A stretch of 64,000 nt of DNA, from positions 1,741,001 to 1,805,000 of the forward strand of contig LR746277.1 in assembly GCA_902729315.2 (NCBI GenBank), read 5' to 3'. The position numbers were made by a program, and so were the translations under genes. Below are positions 12,880 to 24,450 of the stretch, piece after piece; the stretch's first letter is position 1, and every line of letters starts with the position of its first letter. The stretch comes from Spirodela intermedia (lineage: Eukaryota; Streptophyta; Magnoliopsida; Alismatales; Araceae). A model generated the notes under the pieces. The model made no database searches, was not told where the DNA came from, and was given only the letters and a program-made list of their open reading frames with translations.

Positions 12880-14015
12880 CTAAGCAAATAAATTGGCTTC
12901 GGGATTCAGACTCAGTTGTCATCCCAGACGTGGGGATTCAAGCGCAATGTATCGGCGGAAGGAGGTGGCCCACTTGTGGGGACACGCAGAGAAGCGTGTG
13001 GCGCAGGGAGCATCAACACCTACTACCGCTGACGCGCGCTGTTAGGTTGGTCGACGAATCGTCCCAACGGGAGACAAGGCGGCCGTGAGACCGTCACGTC
13101 TCACCTACCCCCTCCCTGGATAGGCCCGTCCGAGAAGAAAGTATTACTGTCTTCTCTCCCTGTCGCTTAGTTATATGGTATACGTATGGCATGTATATGA
13201 TTATCTAAGAAAATGTGTATGGCTTAGGCGTACCAACCGTCTTTGGCCAACCACTTCTCAGGACTTCAAGCCCTTCGGCCTCAAGATGAAGGCGATCTGG
13301 CCCGTCCGATGGGGATTGTTTCTCGTCGCCAAAAGATCCCTTGAAGAGGGGGGAGAGAGACACACAGAGAGTTGGTCGGAAATAATAATCTTATCCCTCC
13401 CTTCTATTCAGCGGCGGGGGTCTAAGATCCCGAAGGAACCACCACTCTTAAATAGAGATCAGTGGCCCGCGTCCGAACCAACCGCCTTCGCATATGGCGC
13501 CAAGTGTCAGATGCTGATTCCTCTTGACAACTGGCGAGCACCAGGTTGTCCATCATCCTTTTGTCCGGCCCCCTCGCCTTCAGATCGATCACAAACCTTC
13601 GACAAGCGCGTTGACCTTGGTCGACAAACAGATTTTCTTCTCTGTGAGGGCGAGGGCGCTTATCGGATTATTGCACGTACCTTGTATGGGACCAAACCAG
13701 ACGCGGTGCACTACGTTCGACGGCGGGAAAAATAGGGGGCTTTGTTTTAATTATGAATGCAAAATATTGTGGGAGAAAATGGCATCGATGTAAACGAAAG
13801 TTATTGGGAGTTAGTGGGTGGACCGGCTCAGTCAGTTCCCGACTACCGGGGAGGGCTGGTGGCTTCCGGTGGCCCCACCATTCCGTCAACGTCGCAACCA
13901 ACTACGGAGGTGTTAACTCGGCGGCCGGAGCGATTCAATCCGGAGGAGGTGCACGGACTTACGCGCGGGTCCAAGGGAGGCCACGACGGCCCGCAACAAC
14001 TCCCGGATGTTGGGA
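12880..14015. other. GC-rich unassigned block upstream of CAD
   Basis: This stretch is clearly richer in G and C than the DNA on both sides. It carries open frames on both strands, for example 13175-13735 (+, 186 codons) and 13757-14032 (+, 91 codons), which I could not match to any family. CTGGCGAGCACC occurs at 13531 and, nearby, at 12599. TGGCGCC at 13495-13501 resembles a Ty3/Gypsy primer-binding start, so a decayed retroelement is possible. No gene call is made. Confidence 0.35.
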
Positions 14016-14030
14016 ATAAGATATATAGAT

Positions 14031-14172
14031 GAGAGAGAGAGAGAGTGCGGAGCGAACGTGGCTATTCTATATACTGGAGGATATTATTGATCGTACAACA
14101 TTCGTTCAACGGACCCACGCGCTTCCGACCGATCAATACTTCCCTGCTCCTATTTCTCTCTCTCTCTCTCTC
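14031..14172. repeat. Paired (GA)n and (CT)n microsatellites
   Basis: A GA run at 14031-14045 and a CT run at 14155-14172 are complementary in sequence and 110 bases apart, so a transcript could fold back. The DNA between has no recognised gene. Confidence 0.75.
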
Positions 14173-14390
14173 GTTCTGTCTGCACATTTATTATACGGTC
14201 TGTTTGTCAAATCTCTGTTCTATGTATTTATAATGTAGTTATTCCTCCCTAGATAAACAACTCCACAACTGTATACATATATAGACATACTGAGCGAGAG
14301 ACAGCGGTGAGAAAATGGGCCTATCCGCTCGAGAAATAGGTGCGTATCCGTCTCTGGCATGAAAAGGTCAGAGATGAGGCGCTGTAGGAG

Positions 14391-14449
14391 GTAGACCCTC
14401 CCTCGTAGTTTGGATTAAGTAGTAGACCCTCGTGGTTTGGATTAATTAG
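14391..14449. repeat. Two-copy imperfect tandem repeat
   Basis: GTAGACCCTC followed by a TTTGGATTAA core occurs at 14391-14421 and again at 14422-14449. The pair is flanked by two copies of AGGCGCT plus AGGAGGTAGA (14377-14395 and 14457-14475). It lies about 290 bases past the stop of the pseudouridine synthase gene. Confidence 0.7.
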
Positions 14450-14735
14450 TAGATAAGGCGCTAAATAGGAGGTAGAACTGCTTCAATGGAAGCGGGTCCA
14501 AAATACAGCCTTTGAATCTGCATCTGCATGCATTCAGATGCTCAGAATAAAGGCACTTAACCCACGACACCCTCCATCCTTACGCGTCAATCATCGACCC
14601 AGATCAAATAGCGGCGGAAATCTCTGTTACGTCTAAACGAAGACTCAAAGAACAAAGGGGGATGAGCCATCCCGACATACCACCACAAAGAGGCCTGAAA
14701 GGTGCGGAGCTTGAGAAGGATTTCAGGGTTTTGGG

Positions 14736-17700
14736 TTAGGGTTTATTAAGCCGAGCCGAATAGTTCAGCGCATCCCAGCTTCTCTGCATATGGGAAGGCA
14801 GAGGAGCAACCAGCTCGAGGCCCTCGAGTTTGGAGATATCCCGATCGGCAGCCGGAGTCTGGAGCTTCTGGTGGAGAGCAAGCGAGATGTCGGGTAGAAT
14901 CATCTGCCGGCAATGGAGGTGGAGGCTAGGTTTCTGCTCCAAGACACTCCCTGCCGCCGAATCCAGGGCGAGGAGGGGACTGAGATTGTGAACCTTCTCT
15001 CGCTTCCTCGTGGCCGGGGACGAAGTCAATGGCTGCCATTTTCGGTGGCCCGACCAGCCGTACTTGAAGTCTCCTACTATCGGTGTTCCCAGGGCCTCGG
15101 CACAGTGGACCCGCAGCTTAATAATCCAATGAAAAGGAAAGGTGAGAGGAGGTATGAGGGAGGCCAACTCCGTCGAGTGTAACATACCTGATGCTTTCTT
15201 CCGGTCAATGGGCAAAGCTCCAGCCATGTGAACCCTGAAGAGAATGCAACAGGGCGACAAAGTCAACGTTTCTGTCACTTGAGAGAAATGCTTCCCCCTG
15301 GGAAGTAACCAAGATAAAGTATTGCTCATTGTCCATGCTGCACTAGTACAGGCTCAAAGCACTTTCTCTCCCTGAGGAGAGTTATCGTCCAGGGAAAATT
15401 TTAGAAAAAAATAGACGAAGAATTAGATATTATGTCCCCCAGGGCGCACGGCTTTCTAACCATGAGAAGATTCGACAACTTCATACTCTGTCACCGCATG
15501 TCGGGATGGTGAATGCCTGTCACAGGTGGCCAGCGTGATCTGCTCATATTTTCCGTTTTCCAGCGCCACCTGTGATGATAAATAAAACAATGCTAGATAA
15601 TAAATGTGAGAGAAGTATAAGTTGGAGGATTTAATCAAGGCGTTGCACCTATCTGTATGTTGGATATATCGCAAGGGACCCGATGGAGTTGAAGGCAATC
15701 GAAAAACTATGTGGATTGCAGGCACTATTGCTATCAAGCACGAGCCTCTGGAAGAACATGATCACAAGCCCCAAAGATGTGTGGCCACAGCTGAACATGG
15801 ATAAAACCAAGTTCGCTCGGTGAGGTCCTCCCACAAGGGTTAAGCACGTTGCGTGAGCCTCTAACCCATGCAGTCAGCCCCAGAATTGATTAAGCTGTGA
15901 TCACCATTCTCTGCTCTGAATACACTCCACACAGACATAAGAAGAGAGCTGGAACGGTTGGCTTTGTTCACCAGTACCAGTTAGAAGCACGGTAAGTGAC
16001 TGATAGTCAGACACCTTTTACCATGGCTGCTCCAGCCAATGGGCACGGCGTGGGCCCGTACCAATCCAGACCAAATCTACCCCAATCTGCCAGATCAACA
16101 TTCCGTGACAAATATAACATATTTAACCGTTACTATCCCGTATTATGCAAAAAGTGATGACTCTGGCTGCTGGACCATATTTGATTCAGAACATGCACGC
16201 GACAAGAACACATAATGCATGACACAAGCCATCCGTTTACGGAGAACTATATGCGTTCATTGTGCATTTGATTAAGTAGCAAGGAACTTTCTCCATGTGG
16301 GTTGTGCATAGTTTTCCATAACTACGATGATGCCCTTTACCCTTATTTTGTGTATCTCATTTAATCATCTCCACAGGAAAAAGTAGGAACTGATTGATAT
16401 CCTAAAGGCAGATAGATGCCTTTGAATTGATAAAAATCAGTACAATGACGGCTACAAAGAAGTAAGGAAGAAGAAACATAGCAGAAGGGGGCGAAGTCAA
16501 ATGCCACCAAGAGCCGTACGATTATCCCCCAAAAATAACTGCATATCAGGAGCTTAGGAAGGCCCAATTGAAGGATACTTGATAAGCATTGTAAAGACAT
16601 CGATACCCACCCAAAACATAAATTCCAAGACGTAACCTAGTAGAAATGAACGTACCTTTCTAAGTGGGGCAGTAACTAAACCTTTCAGATGCTTTGGATT
16701 TCCAATGACAAGAGCCCAGTACTTCTTTCTCAAGGTCCTTCGATCAGTCCCCATTTCCTGAAGAAGAAGCTCAAGATTTGGGGAAACAAACAGAGAAGGT
16801 ATGAAAGAACTTTTGATCATCTAAAGTAGATTATATGCAGACACTGATGATGGAAACTTCACTGAAGTTTCACGTACATCAAATGCTCCATGAGTTTTCT
16901 CTTGGAAGATCGAATGGAGAAGAGAAGCGCTAGTTTGGGTTCTGCCAAGGACCAAAACTCCACTACTCTCTCTATCCAATCGGTGTACCTAGAAATAGTT
17001 ATTTTTCGCAAGTAAGATTACCAGAGGATAAATTTCTTTTCAACTGTCTCGACAATTCAATTAGAACCAATTTAGAAATTGGAATAAACAATAAAATGTA
17101 AACAGATTTGAGATGAGACAAACAAAAAGGGTTAGAGACGACTCAATAAATTATAAGGACTTCTATTCGAATTCTTTCAAAGCTACCCAACTTGAGTTAT
17201 GAGAACAAATCAATGAAGTTTCGTTTTTTCTTTATGAAAAAAACAAATATTAAATCATAGTCTAATTCGTGATTTTATTTCTTTTATGGATGTGTTTTGC
17301 CATTATAGCACTATGAGTATATTATGACATGACTATTGATATTTATTGATACTAAAAATTGTAAATAACTTAACATGCTGTTTAAATCGAATATTTTTCA
17401 CAAAAAATAATAAGCGATTCTTGACTTTCAAAATAAGAACAATTTGCAAGACAAACTAAATTCTGGAATTCGAAAAACAGAACCTGTTGGATCAATCTTA
17501 CTGCGATTTCCCCTGATTTCACTTTTTTCTCCACCCTGACAAACTCCTCTGACTCTGTTCGCATTTTAAACTTGGCCGTCCATCTCGCACGTTATAACGG
17601 CTGAGATGAAAGCCAGCGTGGCGACGGTGATAAGACGAATTGGGGCCTTCTGTTTGGTAAAGTCACAATTGGGCGAGTATAAAAAGGAACTCGCTAATCT

Positions 17701-20700
17701 GCTGGCGTGTTGCAGATTTTTACTTGTTTTCAATTCCATTCTGTGCTATTTCTCTCCACGATTCTTTTATAGAACCAGGTCTCTCACCATTTCAAGAAAA
17801 AAACATCAAATGTTTTACACCAAAAGGTGGCCCACATTGACATTGCATAAAATGAACGAAAAAAATGGGGAATAAGGACACCTTTCCGAAGAAGTAACAT
17901 CATGCTCAACATAAGAAACTCAGGGAGGACCATGCTGATTGCATGTCCAAGTTACGCACATTCATGAACTGTCTTACTATTCTGAGTTAGAATGACAACT
18001 AACGATATAAAGAAGTCAAAAGTGGAATTATCCTCCTTCCACCAATGTCAAGTACAAAATACAAAGCCTCCAAAATAATTAATAATAAACAATATCCATT
18101 CCTTTTCAAATAACACTTTGAAACCTATCACTCTATTTGTAGTAATGTTGTTCTCCACAACCATAGCGAAGCCTTAAAAATGCCAAATTCATCTGAAAAG
18201 GCCACTTAAATGTGAAAGACCTTAAAAGTTACGAAGAGAGAAAAGTGTGCACCAACTAGTAAGGATCAAGATATTTGTCCCCATATTAGCAAGTTAATTA
18301 AGACATCACACAAGAAAATGTTAGGTTGAAAATTGAAGGCCTGCCAGGAGAAGGTAATAATTAAAGGAGACATTCAGATGGAGGGATGGACAACAAGAAG
18401 ACAATGCCAGCAAACATAGTCAAACATCAATGGTAAAATGAAGGTTACCGCTGCACATTCCTTCAATGAAATATTAGAAAGTAAACGAATTTTCATATTA
18501 ACCAATGTAGTCCTTTTGAATAATTGTCAAATATGCTTTTGCAATTCTGAATTCTATCAGCACAATTTTTCTAATTCGGTCTAATACTTATAACAGACGT
18601 TACGATTATCTTTTTCCTCATCTGACCAGTACATTTAGCAGGTAATCCTACTGATAGCATCGTAGTACCATCTAATGCGAAAATGTGTAACTTCACAAGA
18701 ATTTCAATTCCACTTATATCCATCAATGTAGGAATTGGAATCGAATTTTACTCATCCCTTTTTCATTAATGGATACGTGACATACACATAGTATGGTTCG
18801 TTTACAAATTAAAGCAGGGGAGAAAGCATAATGAGAAAAATAATAAGGAAAAAAAGAGAAGGAGACTGGAAAGAAAGAGAAGGAAAAGGAAGGACCGAGA
18901 TAACAAAAAGGGCAGAAACAGGGATGAGAAGGAGAAGAAAACAATTGATGTGAGGAAATAACTAACAAAAACGCCACGTCTTTTAGCAAATTTAGCATGC
19001 ACTTATTGGCTCCTCAGTTGCAGTCAATGAAGCAATACTTGTTGTATCTATTCCTTTATATTTTAGCACTCTACCAAAGATTCAATGAAACTCAGCTTCA
19101 TAAAATGATGGCGAAAAGAATAATAATGGTGTTGATAATGACAATGAAGGAGAATATGAAGATGATCAAGAGGAACAAGAAGAGGAAAAAGCTGGCGGTG
19201 TTGGTCGCAGCACCTCTATGGAAAATATGAGCACTGAAACAATTGAATATCATCACTGACAAAAGTGATGCCAATGCGCCTCAATGATGTGTAATAACCT
19301 TAGCATCTTATCTATATGCTCATTTCATGAGCAGAAAAAAGCCAAATGTCTTGGAAAAAAAATTATGCGTAATAGCATACGGAAAAATTAGAAAGATCGG
19401 TACTAAAGGGAATCTGCTAAAAACTTACCAGCCGAGGTGGTTCTAAATAATCATACTTTAAACACGCTCCAGCCAGCAAGTCCATACTAAGCTTTATACC
19501 AACTCCACCCTGAACTAATGACTGGAGAATGAACTCATCCACTCCAGTGTAAGGCTATACAGGAAATCGGACATCAAAATGAAATTACCTGTACTGGCAG
19601 ACCAGGCGGTTTATTGAGTGCGATGATTGATTCATCCTTTACATATGCCAACATACAATGTATCAAAACACCGATACTCATAAAAATGAATAAAAAACCT
19701 AGAAATAGGTCACCTTATGTAGTTCAAGACTCTGGATGTAGTTAATTTCCTCCTGGGTGAGGCAGTAATCTTTTTTTTCTTGGAGAAACTCTTTTACAGT
19801 TATTGGTAGGAGGATCAAATCTCCAGAACTCAAAGGCTCTTTCCCAGAGACCTTGCAGAATGTATAAAACAGTAAAAATTTAATAAAAGGTTTGACATCG
19901 GCTAATATTCCAGGAAAGAGCGAAAAATATCAAAAATACGAAAAAAAATAAGCCTAGAGTCGGTACTCTTTTCAGTAAACGTTGTGGAGCTTCGTGTTCT
20001 AGACAAGTTGAAGAACTGGTGTTCACCGTTTCTCTTCGTATCTACCATCAGAGGAATTCATAGTGTCAGTCACAATTTTTGTAATCAGTAGTACTTAAAA
20101 TGACCAACTCATACATCTAACCCCATAAACATAACAGTTTCTAGAGGAGACGAGGGAATTCTAACTGGATGGCAAATGTTAAAGAGAGGTGTGCTAGGTC
20201 AGCGATAATTAGTTATTTTCCCACGTACCCTCCTCTGCGTAGAAAGGGAAGATCACACATGCTGAAGGCAATGACATTAGCATTGTTTTTTCTGCGATAA
20301 CTGAGCATGTGCATTAAACTCCGGTTATTCAAGGAATTAAATGATTCAATAATGATCCTTCCACATTTAACATGAACGGGAGATCATCAGAAGGGGCATA
20401 AAGCTAAAAAATGACGATAAACACAGATCAAAAGATGTTTTCCGGCGCCGGAGAGTTCAAGCTTGTCCAACAGGCACTTCAATATTCCAACACGGTCAGA
20501 CAAGAAAAACAGGCGCGAAATAAGACCAGTTTTTATCGAATAGCAATAGCTTTCAGTCCCTCAAGGGCTATAACAAACAAAAGATTGGAACAAATCAGAG
20601 GAGCTTTGAATGTCCAGGGGCGAACCTGCCTTAGACGGAAGAGTTTCTGCACGAGGCTCACCGGTAAGTGGGGGCAGCAACGGCGGACCCACTTCAGCGC

Positions 20701-21015
20701 CGTGGTTGACGCGAGATTTGGTTCCGTCGGGCGTCGACCTCTCGCCAAATCCTTGCCGAGTGAGGCGACATTGGCCAGTGGGGCGAAGGGAGGCAAAGTG
20801 AACCATCTTCCACTTCTCCCCGCCGCAACCCCTCGCTCACCGCCGTCGACGAGAGGAACCGCAGATGTGGCCGTGCAATATGCAGAGCTCTGGTGGACAG
20901 ACGGGAGATGAACAAGAAAGAAGCATCGTTGCCGCAGCAGTGCGAGGACGAAGCTGGGCATCCCGTTCCTTGTACAGTTTACTGGCACTGCGGGCAGCTT
21001 CAACAGCCTAAACAT
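14736..21015 (-). CDS. RluA-type RNA pseudouridine synthase, probably mitochondrial, complete, 9 exons, 468 aa
   Basis: Minus-strand exons: 21015-20626, 19851-19714, 19636-19589, 19509-19429, 16988-16878, 16757-16656, 15569-15461, 15234-15188, 15116-14736. They sum to 1407 bases, all phases consistent. The enzyme isomerises uridine to pseudouridine in RNA. Seen: the catalytic motif HRLDRESSG with the active aspartate D224; [16 protein letters not shown] (about 184-198); [20 protein letters not shown]; the C-terminal [22 protein letters not shown] (329-350, joined across two exon junctions). The N-terminal part includes [20 protein letters not shown], as in plant RPUSD4-type enzymes, preceded by an arginine-rich, acid-poor leader ([20 protein letters not shown]) that suits mitochondrial import. 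The start at 21015 is the first ATG; M19 is an alternative. The first donor (CAG/GTTCGC) is the least certain junction. Intron 4 is 2.4 kb. The closest named family is plant RNA pseudouridine synthase 4/3, mitochondrial. Confidence 0.94.
16989..19428 (-). other. 2.4-kb intron 4 of the pseudouridine synthase gene
   Basis: AT-rich, no exon found between the exon ending [10 protein letters not shown] and the exon beginning [10 protein letters not shown], which join exactly in phase. The long open frames near 18720-19000 come from a purine-rich low-complexity tract (18830-18950), not from a gene. Confidence 0.7.
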
Positions 21016-22289
21016 TTAGCCTAGTAAGAATAACGATTACCTCTGATTTGAGTCTCGGCTGTTCTTCGGATCCATGCGGCGTATTAAATAACTATATTTA
21101 CCCGATTGTTCTGCGATCCGAAACTCGTTAACCTGCATCCAAAAACAAAACCTAACACTTCTAAAAAAAGCTCTATTATGCCTTTGATTCAAGCCTAATA
21201 ATCAAATCCATTATGCCTGATAAAATATAAGAATATTCCACACTATTATTCGATATCAATGTTCAAATCTGAACATCCTCATTGTTGCATCCATACTTAA
21301 AATATTCATGATCCTCATACTATCAAGTTATTCAAATCCATAGAAAAATGACCAAACTATCTTGTGTGGGCCAACTGTTTAATATGGTAACAATTTGTTT
21401 TTATTGTTCTAAGGTATCATTATAACATAAATCATGATGGTTACTATATATTTGCGCCAGGTTTTAATGAACTGATCCAATTTTAGTAACTCACACATTT
21501 GTAAGGTTGTTTCAATTTTGTTTCATTTTTTTATTTTTCTTTAAGGACACCCCAACTGATTTTCAACCTAATTGAAGACCATTTTATTGTAACCCTACAA
21601 TCATTTTGTCTCTGTCAACTTATGGATTCAAGCTTTTCTCTTTATAGATTCAAAGGACTACATTTTGATTCTTGCATACTCAAAGATGATATAAAACATT
21701 GTTTACATAGGTAAGGAAAGCTCAAAACTAGTAGGGCAACGTATTGGAAATGTGTAGTTGAGTTAAAAAGATAAAAAAAGGCCCCACAAATATATTAAGC
21801 TCAAATAAAGTGCATGGACAAAATGTCATAGTCATGTCCTACTTTTAAGGAATTTTGATTTTTTTTCCTATACTAATTTAATTTTTAGGGGCTGCCCTTA
21901 ATTCTACAAGGATAAGAAAATCTCCTTCGACAAAGGTTGCTTGAATCTTCAAGCACTGAAAATTCTCTCTAAGAGAACAAAAAGTTATAACAATTAGATG
22001 ATATAATACATCCATGGTTCAACTCTAGTAGACTAGAAGTTTTGGAAGTTTGGTTCATAATACATCCATGGTTCAACTCTTGTTGACTCATAATAAAATG
22101 CATCATAAATGCATCAAAGATTATTTTTTTCCTTCATTACTTTTTTGGTTTTAGTTTATTTTTAAGTGTCAATAAAACTGAACTGTCATGTTATGAGTGT
22201 CCTAATAAAAACTTGACATATTTTAAAGGCCCATGTTGTATCCTAGAGGTATTATTATAATTATAACAAAATTTTCTCTTTGCCTATAG
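21016..22289. other. AT-rich intergenic DNA
   Basis: No gene supported. It includes the presumed promoter of the pseudouridine synthase and then AT-rich sequence. CATAATACATCCATGGTTCA occurs twice, near 22050 and (starting from the TAATAC) near 22006, a sign of local duplication. Phrases such as TTCTACAAGGAT near 21902 resemble the LTR leader described at 22290. Confidence 0.5.
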
Positions 22290-22690
22290 ACTCAAGTGTC
22301 TCCCTTTGGACTCAATAGAAACTTTTTTTCATCTTGTAGATTCAATGTTGTATTTAAAAAATCATTTTTGAGTCAACAAGATCAAAAAAGCTTCCTTAAG
22401 TCCACAAGGATATTGGAGTCCATGAGTGGAGATAGATAACCTCCAAAGAGGAAGAGAACTTGAAGATAAATTAATAAAAATCTGATTTGACTTTGGGGTT
22501 ACAAGGGGGGCCTTTATTAAGTATAAATTTAATTACAACAAACCTAGAAAAGAAGAAAATATTATGATCCTAAAAAAAAGGAAAACATAATTAAAATTTA
22601 ATTGAAAAAAGGAGGATTCTATTAGAACATCCCTAAGGAATAGGAATGCCCTAAATAGAATATCCTCAAATGTTAAATTAGATGACACCA
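22290..22690 (-). mobile_element. Reverse-oriented Gypsy LTR fragment
   Basis: Read on the minus strand this stretch matches the plus-oriented LTR and pre-LTR region at 57215-57500. Shared features, in order, are the phrase around GGAGGATTCT, a CCTATAAATA-like/TTTATTAAG segment, CCCCCTTGTAACCCC-like sequence, and the CTTGTGGACT leader phrases. Divergence is high, so this is an old copy. Confidence 0.6.
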
Positions 22691-22799
22691 AAATAAAGGT
22701 GATGATCCACTGGCCTTCTCTCATTGATCAATGAGAATTGCATAGTTTTTCTTAATTTGACAAGCTAATATCAACACTATATGGTCAATCATGGAACCA

Positions 22800-23280
22800 T
22801 CACTTGATTGCTTACATGACCAACTTAAGAAAGGTAAATTCATGTGGAACATTGAGTTGGAGAAAGCATTTGAGAAGTTTAAACAGCTCATGACTAGAAT
22901 GTTGATATTATAGTTATCTTATTTTTCTCAATTCTTTAAATTAAAGATTTATACATCAAGTTTCAAGAAGGGGATCATACTCATGTAAAATTGTCAATCA
23001 ATAGCTTATTTTAGCTGTGTTGTTAATAAGAAATCACCTGAAGTTAGTCTACAAGAAAGAATTAATGGTCATAGTATATTCAAATAGAAACACTACTTGA
23101 TAGGCCACCAGTTTGTAATCTTCATTGACCAGATTAGTCTGAAATATTATTTTGAACAATGCTAGGTAAACCCTAAGTACCTAAAGTGATAGGCTAATTT
23201 TTATGATTTCAACTTTATCAATGAGTATAAGGCTAGTGCATAAAATAAGGTGATTGATGCCCTTTCAATAGAACCTTACC
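22800..23280 (+). pseudogene. Ty3/Gypsy reverse transcriptase-RNase H remnant
   Basis: Read with frame changes and stops, the translation follows the conserved RT to RNase H tract of Gypsy polyproteins: EKAFEKFKQLM, then a degenerate SIAYFS segment, ERINGHSIFK, HYLIGHQFVIFIDQISLK, NPKYLK and finally NKVIDALS. These correspond to the family motifs for the RNase H fold and its end (classically NKVADALS). There are several in-frame stops, and no intact frame, integrase or protease was found nearby. It is a dead copy. Confidence 0.85.
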
Positions 23281-23644
23281 TCACAATAATGTAGTTAGTG
23301 ATAATTATTGTTGTTAAGTTATGACATAACTCAAATAAGATTTCGATGTTTAATACATGAAAACTTTATATAAAACTAATCCTCATGTAAAATCATAAAA
23401 TGATAATAATCTTAGATTAAAAATTGATTGAAGAATGAAATCAAAATGATTACTACATACACAAGATAGATCTATTTAAATGAGCAACACCATTAAGAGT
23501 GAGGAATTAATTTGCTCAAAAAGAAGAGAGTGGTATAAAGTTATATCTTGTGAGAAAATGTCAAATCACACATGAGGAATCAGTTTTGCATGATTTGAAA
23601 GAACAAAGATTGTTAACTATAAACATGACTAAAACCTTGCATGC

Positions 23645-24170
23645 ATAAGGACTATTCCATTATTTGTCATAAACAATGTTCAAACTTTCAAGAAATCTTA
23701 TTTTTAGACCCAAGTTACATTTGGGAAAAAGTAAGTTTTAAAGACCATCCTTGATCTCTACTTACATTAGCACTAGAAATTATGAATAGTGATTGATTAA
23801 AGAAATTTCAAACATCAGGATTATTTTGTCTTGTGTAAGCAATGTCAAATCACTGAGGAAAGGTAAACAAAATATAGACCCAAATTGCATTGCACAAAAA
23901 TGAATTGTTATAGATCACCCTAGATCATGACTTACACTAGTACTAGATATTTTCAGTAGTGGTGCGTTACAATGATTTCAAAAATGAGGATTATTTTCAT
24001 GTCTTTGTAACCAGTGATCAAACACTGCGGAAAGGTAAAAAAATTCTTGATTCAGATTACATTAGGACAAAAGTGAATTTTTATAGACCATCATTTATCC
24101 CCTTATATGGGTACTAGAAATATAGAATGGTGTTATATTAAACTAGATTATGAAAATGAGACTGTCCCTT
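23645..24170. repeat. Approximately 170-bp tandem repeat, about 3 copies
   Basis: Units begin near 23706 (AGACCCAAGTTACATT), 23876 (AGACCCAAATTGCATT) and 24049 (TTCAGATTACATTAGG). Each continues with a GTGAATTTTTATAGACCATC-type segment, a CTTACATTAGCACTAGAAAT-type segment, GAGGATTATTTT, a TGTAANCAATGTCAAA-type segment and GAGGAAAGGTAAA. A partial unit precedes at about 23645. Copies are roughly 70-80% alike by eye. No coding potential. Confidence 0.75.
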
Positions 24171-24450
24171 TTTTCAAGAATTTATTAAAATATAATCAGA
24201 ATCATACAGCTTTTTTCCGATCATTTACAGTATTTATTCTTGGGATTGTTTAATCACACAAGATAGTGCATCAGATGCACACAAAAAACTGTCAACGCCA
24301 CAGCAGGAAGAATAGGACATCAATCACAATAAGAAACCCATAATTAATTGAATGCAGACGTAGAGCCCACAAGTGCTAGTCGCTTCGGATGAGTCTGAAA
24401 GCTCTCTTCTGGTCAGCCTAATCCTAGCTCATGATCAAGGGGAGGGCGTG

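Noticed and set aside
13175-13735. 186-codon plus-strand frame as a gene
   Set aside because: No recognised domain, no supporting splice or promoter evidence, and overlapping frames of similar length; kept only as an unassigned block.
14008-14100. Complete solo LTR from TGTTGGGAATAAG to CGTACAACA
   Set aside because: The ends fit the TG...CA rule, but the length (about 93 bases) is too short and no second copy or target duplication was seen.
18723-19002. Minus-strand frames of 66-91 codons
   Set aside because: Products of a purine-rich low-complexity tract (phenylalanine/serine/leucine runs) inside an intron.
20411-20911. 166-codon plus-strand open frame
   Set aside because: Antisense shadow of exon 1 of the pseudouridine synthase; no family motif in this frame.
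20694-20915. Minus-strand frame [16 protein letters not shown] as an alternative first exon of the pseudouridine synthase
   Set aside because: Looks like a targeting peptide, but the overlapping frame from 21015 contains [20 protein letters not shown], which belongs to the enzyme and is in phase with the next exon.
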